This document shows, one piece after another, positions 26,446-33,378 of a DNA stretch of 33,378 nt. Under the pieces are notes generated by a model that was given only the letters and a program-made list of their open reading frames with translations, had not been told where the DNA came from and ran no database searches. A program made the position numbers and the translations under genes. The stretch is from a bacterium (GTDB lineage: Bacteria; SZUA-182; SZUA-191; JAJRXT01), in contig JAJRUS010000107.1 of the NCBI GenBank assembly GCA_024277675.1, forward strand, positions 1 through 33,378. The letters are read 5' to 3'. Positions within the stretch are counted from its first letter, which is position 1, and the number at the start of each line of letters is the position of its first letter.

Positions 26446-27654
26446 ATGGGTTATTATCCCCAAATAATGGTGATCCACAACTTAGATGATATATGTCATG
26501 AAATGGAAGTGTTCGGGATTACCCATAAGTATCAGGCAGCAGAAGCACCAAAAAGTCTAACCGCTACGCTGAAAATTGAAAACCTTTCCCCCAAAAAAGC
26601 TAAAACAATAGCTGATAGCGCTAAAGCCGCCAAAACCTCGGCCTATTTGAAAACCAATGGGCGCCAAACCGATTCTCAACTGCTGATTATAGGCAGCCTT
26701 GATAAGCTTTGCCGACTGGCCGCTCAACTGGCAGGCTCAGCTTCCCAGGCAGCATTAGGCAAACAGATAAAGGCGGCGCTGGATAATTATAACCGCCGGG
26801 ATTTCAACCTTCATGGCGACGCTTATACATTAAACTTAAGCCAACGTACCCACATTATGGGAGTGCTCAATGTAACTCCGGATTCCTTTTCTGATGGAGG
26901 AAAGTACCTTGAGCCGGATAAGGCCATCGTGCATGCCAAAGAGTTGGTAGCCGAAGGGGCCGATATCATAGATATTGGTGGAGAATCTTCCCGGCCCGGT
27001 TCAGAACCGATTAGCGCAGCCGAAGAACTGGCCCGTATTTTACCGGTATTGCAGGGTTTGATAGCTGAAATACCGGTTCCCATATCTATAGATACCTATA
27101 AGGCTCAAGTTGCCGAGGCAGCGCTTAGATTGGGGGCACATATGATAAATGATATAAGCGGCTTGCGCTTTGATCCTGATATGGCGCCGCTAATTGCTAA
27201 ATATAAAGTTCCGGTGATAATCATGCACATTAAGGGCACCCCTCAAAATATGCAGCAGAATCCGACCTATAAGTCACTGATGGGGGAAATAACTGAATAC
27301 TTGCAACAAGGTATAACATTGGCCTGCACTGCCGGAATTAACCCGGAACAAATCATAATAGATCCGGGTATCGGCTTTGGCAAAACAGTAAAACATAACT
27401 TGCAAATAATAAACCGCCTGTCAGCGCTAAAGTGCCTGGGAAAGCCCATTATGGTGGGCACTTCCCGCAAATCGTTTATCGGGCAGGTGCTTGATTTACC
27501 TCCCGAACGAAGGCAGGCGGGTACCGCCGCCTCAGTAAGCTGCGCCATTTTAAACGGAGCGCATATAGTCAGGGTGCATGATGTAGCCGGTATGGCGCAG
27601 GTAGCCAGGCTTACCGATGCCATCAGGCAAGCGCCGATTGGTAACTACGAGTAA
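26446..27654 (+). CDS. folP: Dihydropteroate synthase FolP with N-terminal extension
   Basis: FolP condenses p-aminobenzoate with hydroxymethyl-dihydropterin pyrophosphate in folate synthesis. The catalytic TIM barrel occupies about residues 128-400, with GVLNVTPDSFSDGG (139-152), DIGGESSRPGS, GTSRKSF and RVHDV intact. The first 125 residues form an extra domain (HNLDDICHEMEVFGI onward, then LLIIGSLDKLCRL) found before DHPS in some Deltaproteobacteria and Clostridia; its function is not known to me. The ATG at 26446 has only a weak AAAGAG site; ATG 26467 is an alternative. cdaA starts four bases after its stop. Confidence 0.93.
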   Translation: MGYYPQIMVIHNLDDICHEMEVFGITHKYQAAEAPKSLTATLKIENLSPKKAKTIADSAKAAKTSAYLKTNGRQTDSQLLIIGSLDKLCRLAAQLAGSASQAALGKQIKAALDNYNRRDFNLHGDAYTLNLSQRTHIMGVLNVTPDSFSDGGKYLEPDKAIVHAKELVAEGADIIDIGGESSRPGSEPISAAEELARILPVLQGLIAEIPVPISIDTYKAQVAEAALRLGAHMINDISGLRFDPDMAPLIAKYKVPVIIMHIKGTPQNMQQNPTYKSLMGEITEYLQQGITLACTAGINPEQIIIDPGIGFGKTVKHNLQIINRLSALKCLGKPIMVGTSRKSFIGQVLDLPPERRQAGTAASVSCAILNGAHIVRVHDVAGMAQVARLTDAIRQAPIGNYE

Positions 27655-27658
27655 TAAA

Positions 27659-28462
27659 ATGCCGGAAATCTTACAACAACTAAGATGGCAGGATATAGTA
27701 GATATACTGGTGGTATGGTTTGTCATATATCGGTTGTTCATTGCCATACGCGGCAGCCGGGCCGTACATATGATTGTGGGGCTGTTTATCTTGATGGTAG
27801 TTTCCTTTATTTCTCAATGGATCCAATTGCGAACCATCAACTGGATTCTACAGAACTTCTGGACAATCTGGGTATTGGCGGTGGTAGTTCTGTTCCAGCC
27901 GGAGTTGCGGCGCACCCTGGCCGATGTGGGTAAGCACCGTTTTTTTGCGGCCTTTCACCGAATGGAAAAAGCTACTCTTATTGAGGAAATCGTGCGAGCG
28001 GCGGTTAACATGGCCAGTCGCAAAATAGGCGCCTTAATTGTATTCGAGAATGAAACCAAACTGCATAACTATGTAGAGGCTGGGGTTACTATTGACGCTC
28101 AGGTATCACGAGAGTTGTTAGGCAGCATCTTCAACCCCAAATCCCCCTTACATGATGGAGCGGTAATTATTCGCAATGGGCGGATAGCGGCGGCGGGCTG
28201 TTTTCTCCCGCTGACGCTGGATCAGAAGATTAGTCAGGAAATGGGCACTCGCCACCGGGCGGCGCTGGGCATAACGGAGGAAACAGATGCGGTAATTGTG
28301 GTCATTTCCGAAGAAACAGGTTCCATTTCCCTGGCTATGGGAGGCGGCATAATCCAGGACTTAGACGCCATTTCACTGCGCCGCAATCTACAACAGATTT
28401 TTGAACCTCAGCCGAAAGAGAGCAAAACCGACACCTTACTTTCATCCCAGGAGCGGGTTTGA
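27659..28462 (+). CDS. cdaA: Membrane diadenylate cyclase CdaA (DacA)
   Basis: CdaA makes the second messenger c-di-AMP from two ATP. The 267-residue protein has three transmembrane helices in its first 85 residues and a DAC/DisA_N domain with the catalytic motifs DGA (166-168) and RHR (198-200). I place the start at ATG 27659; the frame is open upstream to a TTG at 27617 that lies inside folP and lacks support. cdaR follows after three bases. The usual third partner glmM is absent. Confidence 0.95.
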   Translation: MPEILQQLRWQDIVDILVVWFVIYRLFIAIRGSRAVHMIVGLFILMVVSFISQWIQLRTINWILQNFWTIWVLAVVVLFQPELRRTLADVGKHRFFAAFHRMEKATLIEEIVRAAVNMASRKIGALIVFENETKLHNYVEAGVTIDAQVSRELLGSIFNPKSPLHDGAVIIRNGRIAAAGCFLPLTLDQKISQEMGTRHRAALGITEETDAVIVVISEETGSISLAMGGGIIQDLDAISLRRNLQQIFEPQPKESKTDTLLSSQERV

Positions 28463-28465
28463 TTA

Positions 28466-29446
28466 ATGACAATCAGGAATATATTACTGGACAATTTAGG
28501 ACTTAAACTGCTATCGCTTTTGATTACTATAGCCATCTGGTTGTTTGTGGTGGTGGAAAAACAGCCCGAAGTAGGTTTCATCGTACCGGTTAATTTTTCC
28601 AATATTCCCGAAAACATGGCCTTAATCAAGAAAGATCCGCAAGATATTGAAATCAGGGTTAAAGGTCCCGAATCGCTGATTTCTAACCTTACTTCACGTC
28701 AATTTGTGGTTGACATAGACCTTTCTCATGCCCAGGAAGGAGAAACTACCTTTTTCCTCTCGGCCGATAATATCAATATACCAAGAGGAATCAGGGTGGT
28801 CAGGTTGCTTCCATCTCAGCTTAAAGCCACCTTAGAGCCAATTGTAGAAAGATTGATTCCCCTTGAACCGGTGGTGCTGGGGGTGCCGGCTGAGGGCTAT
28901 GAACTGGGAGCGGTCAAGGTGTTTCCTGAAATGATTAAGGTTCGGGGGGCTAAAAGCAAGGTGGAACAGCTCACCGCAGCCCGCACCAGTTCCCTGGATA
29001 TTAGCGGGCTTGATAAATCAGTCACCCGGGAAGTGGAACTCATGGCGCTGGAGGAAGGCATTACCCTGACCGAAAACCCCAAAATAGAACTGCGGGCTAT
29101 CATTCAGGAAAAAACCGAAGATAAAGTTTTAAATTCCATTCCGATTAAGGTGCTGCCCATTACTCAGGGAGCCGTCATCGAACCTCAAACCGTTAAACTA
29201 TCGCTAAATGGGCCATTAAGCCAAATCAGAAGCCTGGTGGCTAGCCAGGTTACCGCCAGTGTAAATATGCAAGATTTAAAACCCGGTGAAGATGAACTAA
29301 AAATAAATATACAATTACCTGCAAATATTATATTATTAGGGGTCACACCGGAAAAAGTCAAGGTAATCAACCCAGGTGAGGAAGATAAATTGTTGCGCCC
29401 TCAAATTGGAGAAGAATTACCCCCGCAACTCCCGGCTACACCTTAA
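28466..29446 (+). CDS. cdaR: YbbR-domain regulator CdaR
   Basis: CdaR is a membrane-anchored extracytoplasmic protein that modulates CdaA. The 326-residue protein has one N-terminal transmembrane helix (about residues 10-30, LKLLSLLITIAIWLFVVVE) and then about three YbbR repeats of roughly 80 residues (for example NIPENMAL, LEPVVLGVPAEGYELGAVKV and SIPIKVLPITQGAVIEPQTV). The tail is proline-rich. Its start lies three bases after the cdaA stop, so coupling is likely. It ends 92 bases before the HemX-like gene. Confidence 0.9.
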   Translation: MTIRNILLDNLGLKLLSLLITIAIWLFVVVEKQPEVGFIVPVNFSNIPENMALIKKDPQDIEIRVKGPESLISNLTSRQFVVDIDLSHAQEGETTFFLSADNINIPRGIRVVRLLPSQLKATLEPIVERLIPLEPVVLGVPAEGYELGAVKVFPEMIKVRGAKSKVEQLTAARTSSLDISGLDKSVTREVELMALEEGITLTENPKIELRAIIQEKTEDKVLNSIPIKVLPITQGAVIEPQTVKLSLNGPLSQIRSLVASQVTASVNMQDLKPGEDELKINIQLPANIILLGVTPEKVKVINPGEEDKLLRPQIGEELPPQLPATP

Positions 29447-29538
29447 GAGAAGCTATTTTATCATTGTACTGACAGTCTGAAATCATTGGCGACAAGAGCT
29501 ATTTAAAAATATCCACATCAAGCTTAATAAAAGTAAAC

Positions 29539-30324
29539 ATGACCGCCGGCACTTTATTTACAATCAGCATCTTATTTTACTTTTTAGCCACCCTGCACTA
29601 TTTGCTATTCCTGGTGCTGGCTAAGAGGCAGCGGATTGCTACCATAGCTACCGGTTTTACCATAGCCGGCTTCGCATGCCATACTCTGAGCTTAATTCAA
29701 AAATCGCTGAGTGTCGGTCATCTGCCCTTGACCGGTTCTACCGATATCCTTTCTTTTCTGGCCTGGTCAATTATACTGGTATATTTACTGCTTGAGTGGC
29801 GCTATAAAATTTGGGTGGTCGGCTCCTTTGTGATGCCGTTAGCCACCCTGGCCAGCTTGTATGCCTCGCTGTTACCAGCAGAGATCGGGCCTATTATTTC
29901 CGGCATCAGAGGCATATTTTTAACTATACATATCTCTATGGCTATCATCGGTTTCGCCTCTTTCGCCCTGGCTTGTTGTATGGCTATTATGTATCTGATT
30001 CAGGAACGCCAGTTGAAGTCCCGTCATCCAACTTCACTTTTTTACCGGTTGCCGTCGATTGATACTTTAGACCGGTTAAGTTACCGTTGTATCTCCATTG
30101 GTTTTCCTATTTTAACGATCTCGGTGATATTGGGACTGGTCGGTATAGCCAGTACCCGTGCCTCCATTTTCAGTTGGCGACCGGTGGAGGTTTGGTGGCT
30201 GATAATCTGGGGGCTCTATGCTACATTATTGCAGGCCCGCCTATGGATAGGCTGGCGAGGGCGAAAGGCATCCTATCTGGCTATTATAAGGTTTGTACTG
30301 GCCTTATTACCCCTGTTGGGCTAA
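29539..30324 (+). CDS. HemX/CcsA-type cytochrome c assembly membrane protein
   Basis: This 261-residue protein has about eight transmembrane segments and belongs to the CcsA/HemX family. Members act in haem delivery to cytochromes c (CcsA) or influence HemA levels (HemX). Conserved-looking histidines occur at about residues 20, 48 and 131. The usual WDPKE-type motif is represented by SWRPVEVW, with arginine and valine where aspartate, proline and lysine are expected. The protein ends at LLPLLG; many relatives continue about ten residues further (often to LHSY), so it may be slightly shortened. No ribosome-binding site is seen before the ATG. Its position directly upstream of hemA favours a HemX-like role. 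Confidence 0.8.
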   Translation: MTAGTLFTISILFYFLATLHYLLFLVLAKRQRIATIATGFTIAGFACHTLSLIQKSLSVGHLPLTGSTDILSFLAWSIILVYLLLEWRYKIWVVGSFVMPLATLASLYASLLPAEIGPIISGIRGIFLTIHISMAIIGFASFALACCMAIMYLIQERQLKSRHPTSLFYRLPSIDTLDRLSYRCISIGFPILTISVILGLVGIASTRASIFSWRPVEVWWLIIWGLYATLLQARLWIGWRGRKASYLAIIRFVLALLPLLG

Positions 30325-30326
30325 CC

Positions 30327-30339
30327 AGGCACAGCCTGT
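30327..30339. repeat. Palindromic motif AGGCACAGCCTGT, copy 2
   Basis: This second copy of AGGCANRGCCTGT begins three bases after the stop of the HemX-like gene. With its flank it reads CAGGCACAGCCTG, able to form a small hairpin. Confidence 0.4.
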
Positions 30340-30408
30340 AGCCTGGGTTAATTACGACAACCAGGAGTCTGGCTGAACTAATTATGTGGTAGCTATTATA
30401 CTAATGCT

Positions 30409-30465
30409 GCCCCCCGTTGGTTTGAGGTTTATAACCCTTTAGCCAAAAGCGGGGGCTTATTTTTT
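30409..30465 (+). terminator. Rho-independent terminator between the HemX-like gene and hemA
   Basis: GCCCCCCG-TTGG (30409-30420) pairs with CCAA (30443-30446) and CGGGGGC (30450-30456), and GGTTTATAACC forms an inner hairpin. The tract TTATTTTTT (30457-30465) follows. It can stop read-through from the upstream operon or act as an attenuator of hemA. Confidence 0.7.
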
Positions 30466-30489
30466 GCACGTGGTAATATAATTCAAACT

Positions 30490-31761
30490 ATGAATCTGAT
30501 TGTTGTGGGCCTAAGCCATAAAACCGCTCCGATTGAATTGCGGGAAAAACTTGCCTTTGCTGAAAAGCACTTACAGGATGCTTTAGAAAAATTACTGGGC
30601 TTACCTGCTATAAAAGAGGGCCTGATTCTCTCCACCTGCAATCGGGTGGAGATATATGCAAAAGTGGATGACTCTTCCACGGGAAAGCAAACCATCTGCC
30701 GGTTTATCGCCAATTATCACCAGCTTGACCCTGACCAGTTTACTGCTTACCTATATAGTTACGTCAATCAAGCTGCCGTGCGGCATACCTTCCGGGTAGC
30801 CGGCAGCCTGGATTCTATGATAGTAGGCGAACCCCAGATTTTGGGTCAACTGAAGGAAGCTTATCAACTGGCTCGAAATTGCGGTACCACCGGCGTATTA
30901 CTTAACAACTTATTTCCCCGGGCTTTCGGGGTAGCCAAAAAGATGCGAACTGAAACAGGCATCAGTCAAAATGCGGTTTCGGTGAGCTTTGCCGCCGTGG
31001 AGCTGGCCAAAAAGATATTTGACAACCTTAAGGATAAGGTGGTAATGATCATTGGTGCAGGCGAGATGAGCGAGTTGGTGGCGCAACATTTAATCTCCAA
31101 TGGAGTGAGCAATATATTTGTTTCTAACCGCACCTATGAGCGGGCAGTGGAATTGGCGGAAAAATTTGCCGGCCGAGCCATAAAATACGATCGTTTATTG
31201 GAAGAAATGTCGCGGGCCGACATTATTATAAGCTCTACCGGCGCGCCGCATATTGTTATTTATCATAAAGACGTACAGGCGGCTATTTTAGCCCGCAAGC
31301 AACGTTCAATGTTTTTTATCGACATTGCCGTACCACGGGATATTGATCCTGAAGTAAATAAAATTGATAATGTATACCTGTACGATATAGATGATTTGCA
31401 GTCAGTAGTAAAGGCAAATATTCGCGGGCGCCAGCGGGAGGCCAGGCAGGCTGAAGAGATAACCGACCGGGAGGTAATCCAGTTTTGTAATTGTTTGAAA
31501 AGGTTGGATGTAGCGCCCACTATTGTAGCTTTGAGGGAATCGCTGGAAAGTGTGCGGCGTCAGGAATTAAATAAGGCCCTGAGCAAACTTGCAGGACTGT
31601 CTGATAAGGAACGCCAGGTAATTGAGTCAATGACTCAAGGGATCATAAACAAGATTCTGCATAAACCAATAAGCTCCCTTAAACACCACTCCGCCGCCAA
31701 CGACATCCAAAATTACATTGATACCGCCCGTCAACTATTTGACCTAAAGGAGCAAGATTAA
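30490..31761 (+). CDS. hemA: Glutamyl-tRNA reductase HemA
   Basis: HemA reduces glutamyl-tRNA with NADPH to glutamate-1-semialdehyde, the entry step of C5 tetrapyrrole synthesis. The 423-residue protein has the expected N-terminus (GLSHKTAP), the catalytic Cys50 in STCNR, the GEPQILGQL motif, the NADPH-binding GAGEM, and a C-terminal dimerisation helix. The start agrees with homologues, but there is no Shine-Dalgarno sequence. A TATAAT at 30477-30482 would start transcription at about the A of the ATG, so the mRNA may be leaderless. hemC begins two bases after its stop. Confidence 0.95.
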   Translation: MNLIVVGLSHKTAPIELREKLAFAEKHLQDALEKLLGLPAIKEGLILSTCNRVEIYAKVDDSSTGKQTICRFIANYHQLDPDQFTAYLYSYVNQAAVRHTFRVAGSLDSMIVGEPQILGQLKEAYQLARNCGTTGVLLNNLFPRAFGVAKKMRTETGISQNAVSVSFAAVELAKKIFDNLKDKVVMIIGAGEMSELVAQHLISNGVSNIFVSNRTYERAVELAEKFAGRAIKYDRLLEEMSRADIIISSTGAPHIVIYHKDVQAAILARKQRSMFFIDIAVPRDIDPEVNKIDNVYLYDIDDLQSVVKANIRGRQREARQAEEITDREVIQFCNCLKRLDVAPTIVALRESLESVRRQELNKALSKLAGLSDKERQVIESMTQGIINKILHKPISSLKHHSAANDIQNYIDTARQLFDLKEQD

Positions 31762-31763
31762 TC

Positions 31764-32705
31764 GTGCTAACCGAGCATAAAATAATTATTGGTAGCCGCG
31801 GCAGCCAACTGGCCCTGTGCCAGGCTGAAATGGTAGCTGCCGGCCTGATGCAGAATCGGCCTGGTCTGGTGGTAGAAATCAATAAGATAAAAACCAGGGG
31901 CGATAAAATTCTGGATGTACCGCTGGCCAAAATTGGCGGCCAGGGATTATTCGTCAAAGAATTGGAGGATGCACTGCTGGATGGGCGGATTGATCTGGCG
32001 GTGCACAGCTTAAAGGATGTACCCACTGAACTGCCAGCCGGTTTATATATAGGGGCCATCACCAAGCGGGAAAACCCGCATGATGTGATTATATCCAGAG
32101 ATAATTTAAAACTGGAAGATTTACCGGCTGAAGCGGTAATAGGCACCAGCAGTCTCAGGCGCCAGGCCCAGTTGCGGCATTATGCCAACAGCTTTAGGTT
32201 TACCGATTTGAGGGGTAATCTGGATACCCGTATCAGGAAGCTGGCAGAGCAAAAACTGGATGCTATAATCGTAGCCGCCGCCGGGCTGTATCGCCTGGGT
32301 TTAGAAGCTAAGATAAGTCAACAGTTGCCCATTGATATATGTTTGCCGGCAGTAGGCCAGGGAGCCTTGGGGATTGAGATAAGAGAAAACGATGAACGGC
32401 TTAAAGGTTTTATCAGTGGCCTGCATCATCCGGAAACCAGTGCGGCGGTGACTGCCGAACGAGCCTTGTTAAAAAAGCTGGAGGGCGGCTGCCAGGTACC
32501 GCTGGGGGCCTATGCAGAACTGGATAATAATACGCTTAAGATACAAGGAGTAGTAGCTGACCCGCAAGGCAGACAAATTATAAAAGCTGAATTAAGCGGT
32601 AGTCCGGACGAGGCTGCTGCGCTGGGAGTCAGGCTGGCGGAAAAATTGCTGGCGGCCGGCGGCCGGGAAATACTGGCGGCTATTTACAGAGAAGCACAAG
32701 GCTAA
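31764..32705 (+). CDS. hemC: Hydroxymethylbilane synthase HemC
   Basis: HemC joins four porphobilinogen molecules into hydroxymethylbilane. The 313-residue protein has the N-terminal GSRGSQLAL, the HSLKDVPTE and GTSSLRR motifs, DLRGNLDTR, and Cys243 in GGCQVPLG, which carries the dipyrromethane cofactor. The start is GTG at 31764 with AAGGAG 11 bases upstream. It forms an operon with hemA. hemD, cobA and hemB, which often follow, are not in the window because hicBA and the contig end come next. Confidence 0.96.
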   Translation: MLTEHKIIIGSRGSQLALCQAEMVAAGLMQNRPGLVVEINKIKTRGDKILDVPLAKIGGQGLFVKELEDALLDGRIDLAVHSLKDVPTELPAGLYIGAITKRENPHDVIISRDNLKLEDLPAEAVIGTSSLRRQAQLRHYANSFRFTDLRGNLDTRIRKLAEQKLDAIIVAAAGLYRLGLEAKISQQLPIDICLPAVGQGALGIEIRENDERLKGFISGLHHPETSAAVTAERALLKKLEGGCQVPLGAYAELDNNTLKIQGVVADPQGRQIIKAELSGSPDEAAALGVRLAEKLLAAGGREILAAIYREAQG

Positions 32706-32710
32706 CCCGC

Positions 32711-32723
32711 AGGCAGGGCCTGT
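32711..32723. repeat. Palindromic motif AGGCAGGGCCTGT, copy 3
   Basis: This third copy of AGGCANRGCCTGT begins five bases after the hemC stop codon, as the second copy does after the HemX-like gene. Confidence 0.35.
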
Positions 32724-32734
32724 TTCCAGAAAAA

Positions 32735-32763
32735 TTGCGTTTTATGTTGTTAAGCGGTAAAAT
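32735..32763 (+). promoter_or_regulatory. Promoter of the hicBA operon
   Basis: TTGCGT (32735-32740) and TAAAAT (32758-32763) are separated by 17 bases, with a start expected near 32770, about 72 bases before hicB. Confidence 0.55.
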
Positions 32764-32787
32764 TACAAATGTAAGTATAAGCTTAAC
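32749..32787. promoter_or_regulatory. Nested dyad over the hic promoter, likely operator
   Basis: Perfect arms GTTAAGC (32749-32755) and GCTTAAC (32781-32787) enclose a second dyad TTAC-AAAT-GTAA (32763-32774) with nearly the same centre (about 32768). It covers the -10 box and the expected start of transcription, a typical place for an autoregulatory operator. Confidence 0.5.
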
Positions 32788-32841
32788 TCAGCCTGTATCT
32801 TAAACCAAAGTTATTAAAAGACTAAGGAAGGAACATACATT

Positions 32842-33057
32842 ATGTCTAAAAAATTTACTGCTATCATTACCAAAGAGGAAAAATGGTATGTGGCCCGCTG
32901 TGTAGAGTTAGGAGTTGTAAGCCAGGGAGAGTCTATGGAGAAGGCCAGAGATAATCTAAAAGAAGCCGTGGAGCTTTATATTGAAAGTTTCGGCACCGAA
33001 GACCTGCCCGAAAGTATGGGCGAGGTTACTCTGTGTCCCCTCGAAGTCGCCGCTTAA
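32842..33057 (+). CDS. hicB: HicB-type antitoxin
   Basis: This 71-residue protein has the partial RNase H-like HicB fold: a FTAIITKEEKWYVARCVEL beta hairpin, the GVVSQGESMEKARDNLKEAVELYIE helix region, and a short acidic tail. HicB neutralises the HicA mRNase by covering its active site. This short version has no ribbon-helix-helix or helix-turn-helix domain, so it may not bind DNA itself. GGAAGG lies 10 bases before the ATG. hicA follows 12 bases later. Confidence 0.88.
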   Translation: MSKKFTAIITKEEKWYVARCVELGVVSQGESMEKARDNLKEAVELYIESFGTEDLPESMGEVTLCPLEVAA

Positions 33058-33069
33058 AGGGCGCTGCCA

Positions 33070-33243
33070 GTGGCCAAGCTTCCAATTCTCTCCGGCAAGG
33101 AACTTATTAAACTTCTCGAGAAGACCGGATTCCGAGTGGTAAGACAGAAGGGCAGCCATGTCAGTCTTCAAAAAGATACTTACAAAACCGTTGTACCGCT
33201 GCATAACGAATTAGCCAAGGGCTCACCACCCATCACTTTTTAG
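33070..33243 (+). pseudogene. hicA: hicA mRNA interferase toxin, 3' end replaced by IS
   Basis: HicA is a small double-stranded-RNA-binding-like ribonuclease that cleaves mRNA. The GTG start at 33070 has AGGG 9 bases upstream. About 50 residues are family-like: LSGKELIKLLEKTGF, then RQKGSHVSL with the catalytic-type His30, and PLHNELAKG. Family members continue with a TLRSILRQAG-like helix. Here the repeat begins at 33221 and supplies SPPITF and a TAG stop at 33241-33243. The fused product would be 57 residues and probably lacks the last 20-25 residues. The stop itself is the one base that differs between the two repeat copies. Confidence 0.8.
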
Positions 33244-33378
33244 GAGCAGTAGTGGGAGTTTTTTCCCGAGCTGTGCGATCCGTTTTAGGAGTCGAAGGCC
33301 CCTTTTAAAAAGCGAACAAGCGCTTCTCCATGCCTTTCTTACCACTGCTGGCAATGTGTCTTTAGCGCACTTAGCATC
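33221..33378 (-). mobile_element. Right IS end: 3' part of a probable transposase ORF
   Basis: This is the inverted copy of 1-139 and extends a further 19 bases to the window end. On the minus strand one frame is open from 33378 to TGA at 33225-33223, giving 51 residues (starting DAKCAKDTLPAVV). The stop lies only two bases before the point where similarity to the left copy ends. It interrupts hicA. A target-site duplication cannot be tested because the far side of the element lies outside the window. Confidence 0.65.

Noticed and set aside
7065-32705. Assignment to Firmicutes from PASTA-FtsI, cdaA-cdaR and HemX
   Set aside because: MraY (360 residues), FtsA, FtsZ and MurD look Gram-negative, the gene order is the Gram-negative dcw order, and spoIIGA/sigE/sigG are absent after ftsZ. 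Deltaproteobacteria can carry all three initial clues.

Overview
This 33.4 kb window looks like an almost complete contig from a mid-GC diderm (Gram-negative-type) bacterium. Several proteins resemble deltaproteobacterial (Desulfobacterota-like) homologues: a long MraY of about 360 residues, FtsA, FtsZ, MurD, and an FtsI with one PASTA domain. The dcw gene order is the Gram-negative one. This is a judgement from remembered families; the sequence cannot settle the phylum. No rRNA, tRNA or CRISPR was seen.

Layout. (1) Positions 1-139 and 33221-33359 are inverted copies of one repeat that carries the 3' end of an open reading frame, most likely an insertion-sequence transposase. Both copies point inward, so the window is bounded by the same repeat at both ends. 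(2) 0.2-6.6 kb, plus strand: an exported FlgO-like/TPR protein, an mtaB tRNA-modification gene broken by an in-frame TAA, a glutamine-dependent asparagine synthetase, a small cluster of DnaA boxes, and a decayed trypsin-like protease. (3) 6.7-22.7 kb, minus strand: a cold-shock-domain gene and a compact division and cell-wall cluster, read mraZ-rsmH-ftsL-ftsI-murE-mraY-murD-ftsW-murG-murC-murB-ftsQ-ftsA-ftsZ. Many of its genes overlap or nearly touch, and a promoter with MraZ-type TGGG repeats precedes mraZ. The cluster lacks murF and ddl, the two genes that make and attach D-Ala-D-Ala. (4) 23.2-32.7 kb, plus strand: a membrane-anchored metallopeptidase, then ftsH-folP-cdaA-cdaR (membrane proteolysis, folate, c-di-AMP), then a HemX/CcsA-like protein, hemA and hemC (early tetrapyrrole synthesis). 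(5) 32.7 kb to the end: a hicB-hicA toxin-antitoxin pair whose toxin gene is cut by the right-hand repeat.

How it fits together. Most of the window is core housekeeping: precursor synthesis (MurB-E, MraY, MurG), divisome assembly (FtsA, L, Q, W, Z and FtsI), c-di-AMP signalling, membrane quality control and tetrapyrrole entry. The unusual material lies at the edges and between genes: three interrupted genes (mtaB, the protease, hicA), IS ends, the missing D-Ala-D-Ala genes, DnaA boxes, palindromic operators, and a hemA gene that starts directly behind a terminator. I did not find a convincing new multi-gene system.
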